From a bacterium (GTDB taxonomy: Bacteria; UBP15; UBA6099; DSWB01), in contig JAGUYV010000082.1 in the NCBI GenBank assembly GCA_020061125.1, positions 1 through 6,039 of the forward strand: a DNA stretch of 6,039 nucleotides, in the 5' to 3' direction. This document shows positions 5,796-6,039 of this stretch, one piece after another. The position numbers and the translations under genes are program-made. Positions within the stretch are counted from its first letter, which is position 1. Each line of letters opens with the position of its first letter. Below the pieces are notes generated by a model, which was not told the DNA's origin, did not search any database, and worked only from the letters and a program-made list of their open reading frames with translations.

Positions 5796-6039
5796 ATGGC
5801 CAAAACCCTGACCAGAACCCAGAAGTGGCTGCTGGCGATATTTTTAATCGCCGTGCCAGCCGGGGGCGCGGCGCGGCTAGTTATGTCCAGCGACTGGTAC
5901 GCAAAGCGCAACAGCGGCGCGCTGTCCGTGTCCCAGGACAAACCCGCGGCCATGATCACCGTGGATGTGGACGGCGCGGTGTCCAAACCCGGCGTGTACC
6001 GGCTGGCATCCGGCTCCACTCTGGGCGCGGCGCTCGAAC
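5796..6039 (+). CDS. Membrane-anchored SLBB-domain protein, ComEA-like (cut by right edge)
   Basis: 81 codons are visible before the window ends. The start is well fixed: an in-frame TGA at 5784-5786 lies just upstream and ATG 5796 is the only start codon after it. The ribosome site is weak (GGAACGGG, about 14 nt away). Residues 1-10 (MAKTLTRTQK) are basic, residues 11-30 form a hydrophobic signal anchor (WLLAIFLIAVPAGGAARLVM), and a short polar linker follows. From residue 55, TVDVDGAVSKPGVYRLASGS and then TLGAALE match the first half of an SLBB domain as found in ComEA-type competence proteins and polysaccharide export proteins. In ComEA an exported helix-hairpin-helix DNA-binding domain would follow, but that part lies outside the window, so competence is not established. 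Topology should be N-terminus inside with the SLBB domain outside. The region after the anchor (SSDWYAKRNS) resembles the one after the TM helix of the upstream gene. Confidence 0.8.
   Translation, partial: MAKTLTRTQKWLLAIFLIAVPAGGAARLVMSSDWYAKRNSGALSVSQDKPAAMITVDVDGAVSKPGVYRLASGSTLGAALE

Overview
The window is GC-rich bacterial DNA with short functional spacers, clear Shine-Dalgarno sites and one strong Rho-independent terminator. It holds five protein genes, and the first and last are cut by the window edges. The mix of a spinster-type MFS carrier, an iron-sulfur flavoprotein, a TPR/GYF_2 membrane protein and intergenic purine-rich repeats suggests an environmental bacterium with a large genome (Planctomycetes/Hydrogenedentes/Verrucomicrobia-like or deltaproteobacterial). 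That assignment is an impression from family content and was not computed.

Layout. Bases 3-962 (+) are the C-terminal ~319 residues of an unrecognised protein. Bases 978-2894 (+), 15 nt downstream and so probably cotranscribed, encode a spinster-like MFS carrier enlarged to 638 residues by a ~194-residue insertion between TM5 and TM6. A strong terminator hairpin follows (2933-2961). Next is a 131-bp MITE-like element (2989-3119) with 18-bp terminal inverted repeats and a perfect 5-bp flanking duplication, AAGAT. Its right flank touches the stop codon of a convergent gene, 3124-3705 (-), an ISF-type flavoprotein with a CX2CX2CX5C cluster.

The 339-nt divergent spacer 3706-4044 holds a nested inverted repeat, GTGTCCTT units with a 9-nt period, and a strand-biased purine/pyrimidine tract. 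It ends in an AT-rich promoter-like segment. Bases 4045-5715 (+) encode a 556-residue protein with a TPR-like N-terminus, a GYF_2 domain, a long proline linker that switches from acidic to basic, one TM helix and an exported NTF2/DUF4878-like domain. A sigma70-like promoter (5730-5758) then precedes a membrane-anchored SLBB/ComEA-like gene that runs off the right edge (5796-6039).

How the genes may work together. The first two genes look like one transcription unit; a transported small metabolite handled by an enzyme next door is plausible but unproven. The last two genes are co-oriented and both have a single N-terminal-side TM helix followed directly by a DWYA(E/K)R motif, which suggests a shared membrane-anchored design. 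The most notable observations are the MITE with target-site duplication at a stop codon, the large periplasmic insert in the MFS carrier, and the architecture of the TPR-GYF_2-TM protein.
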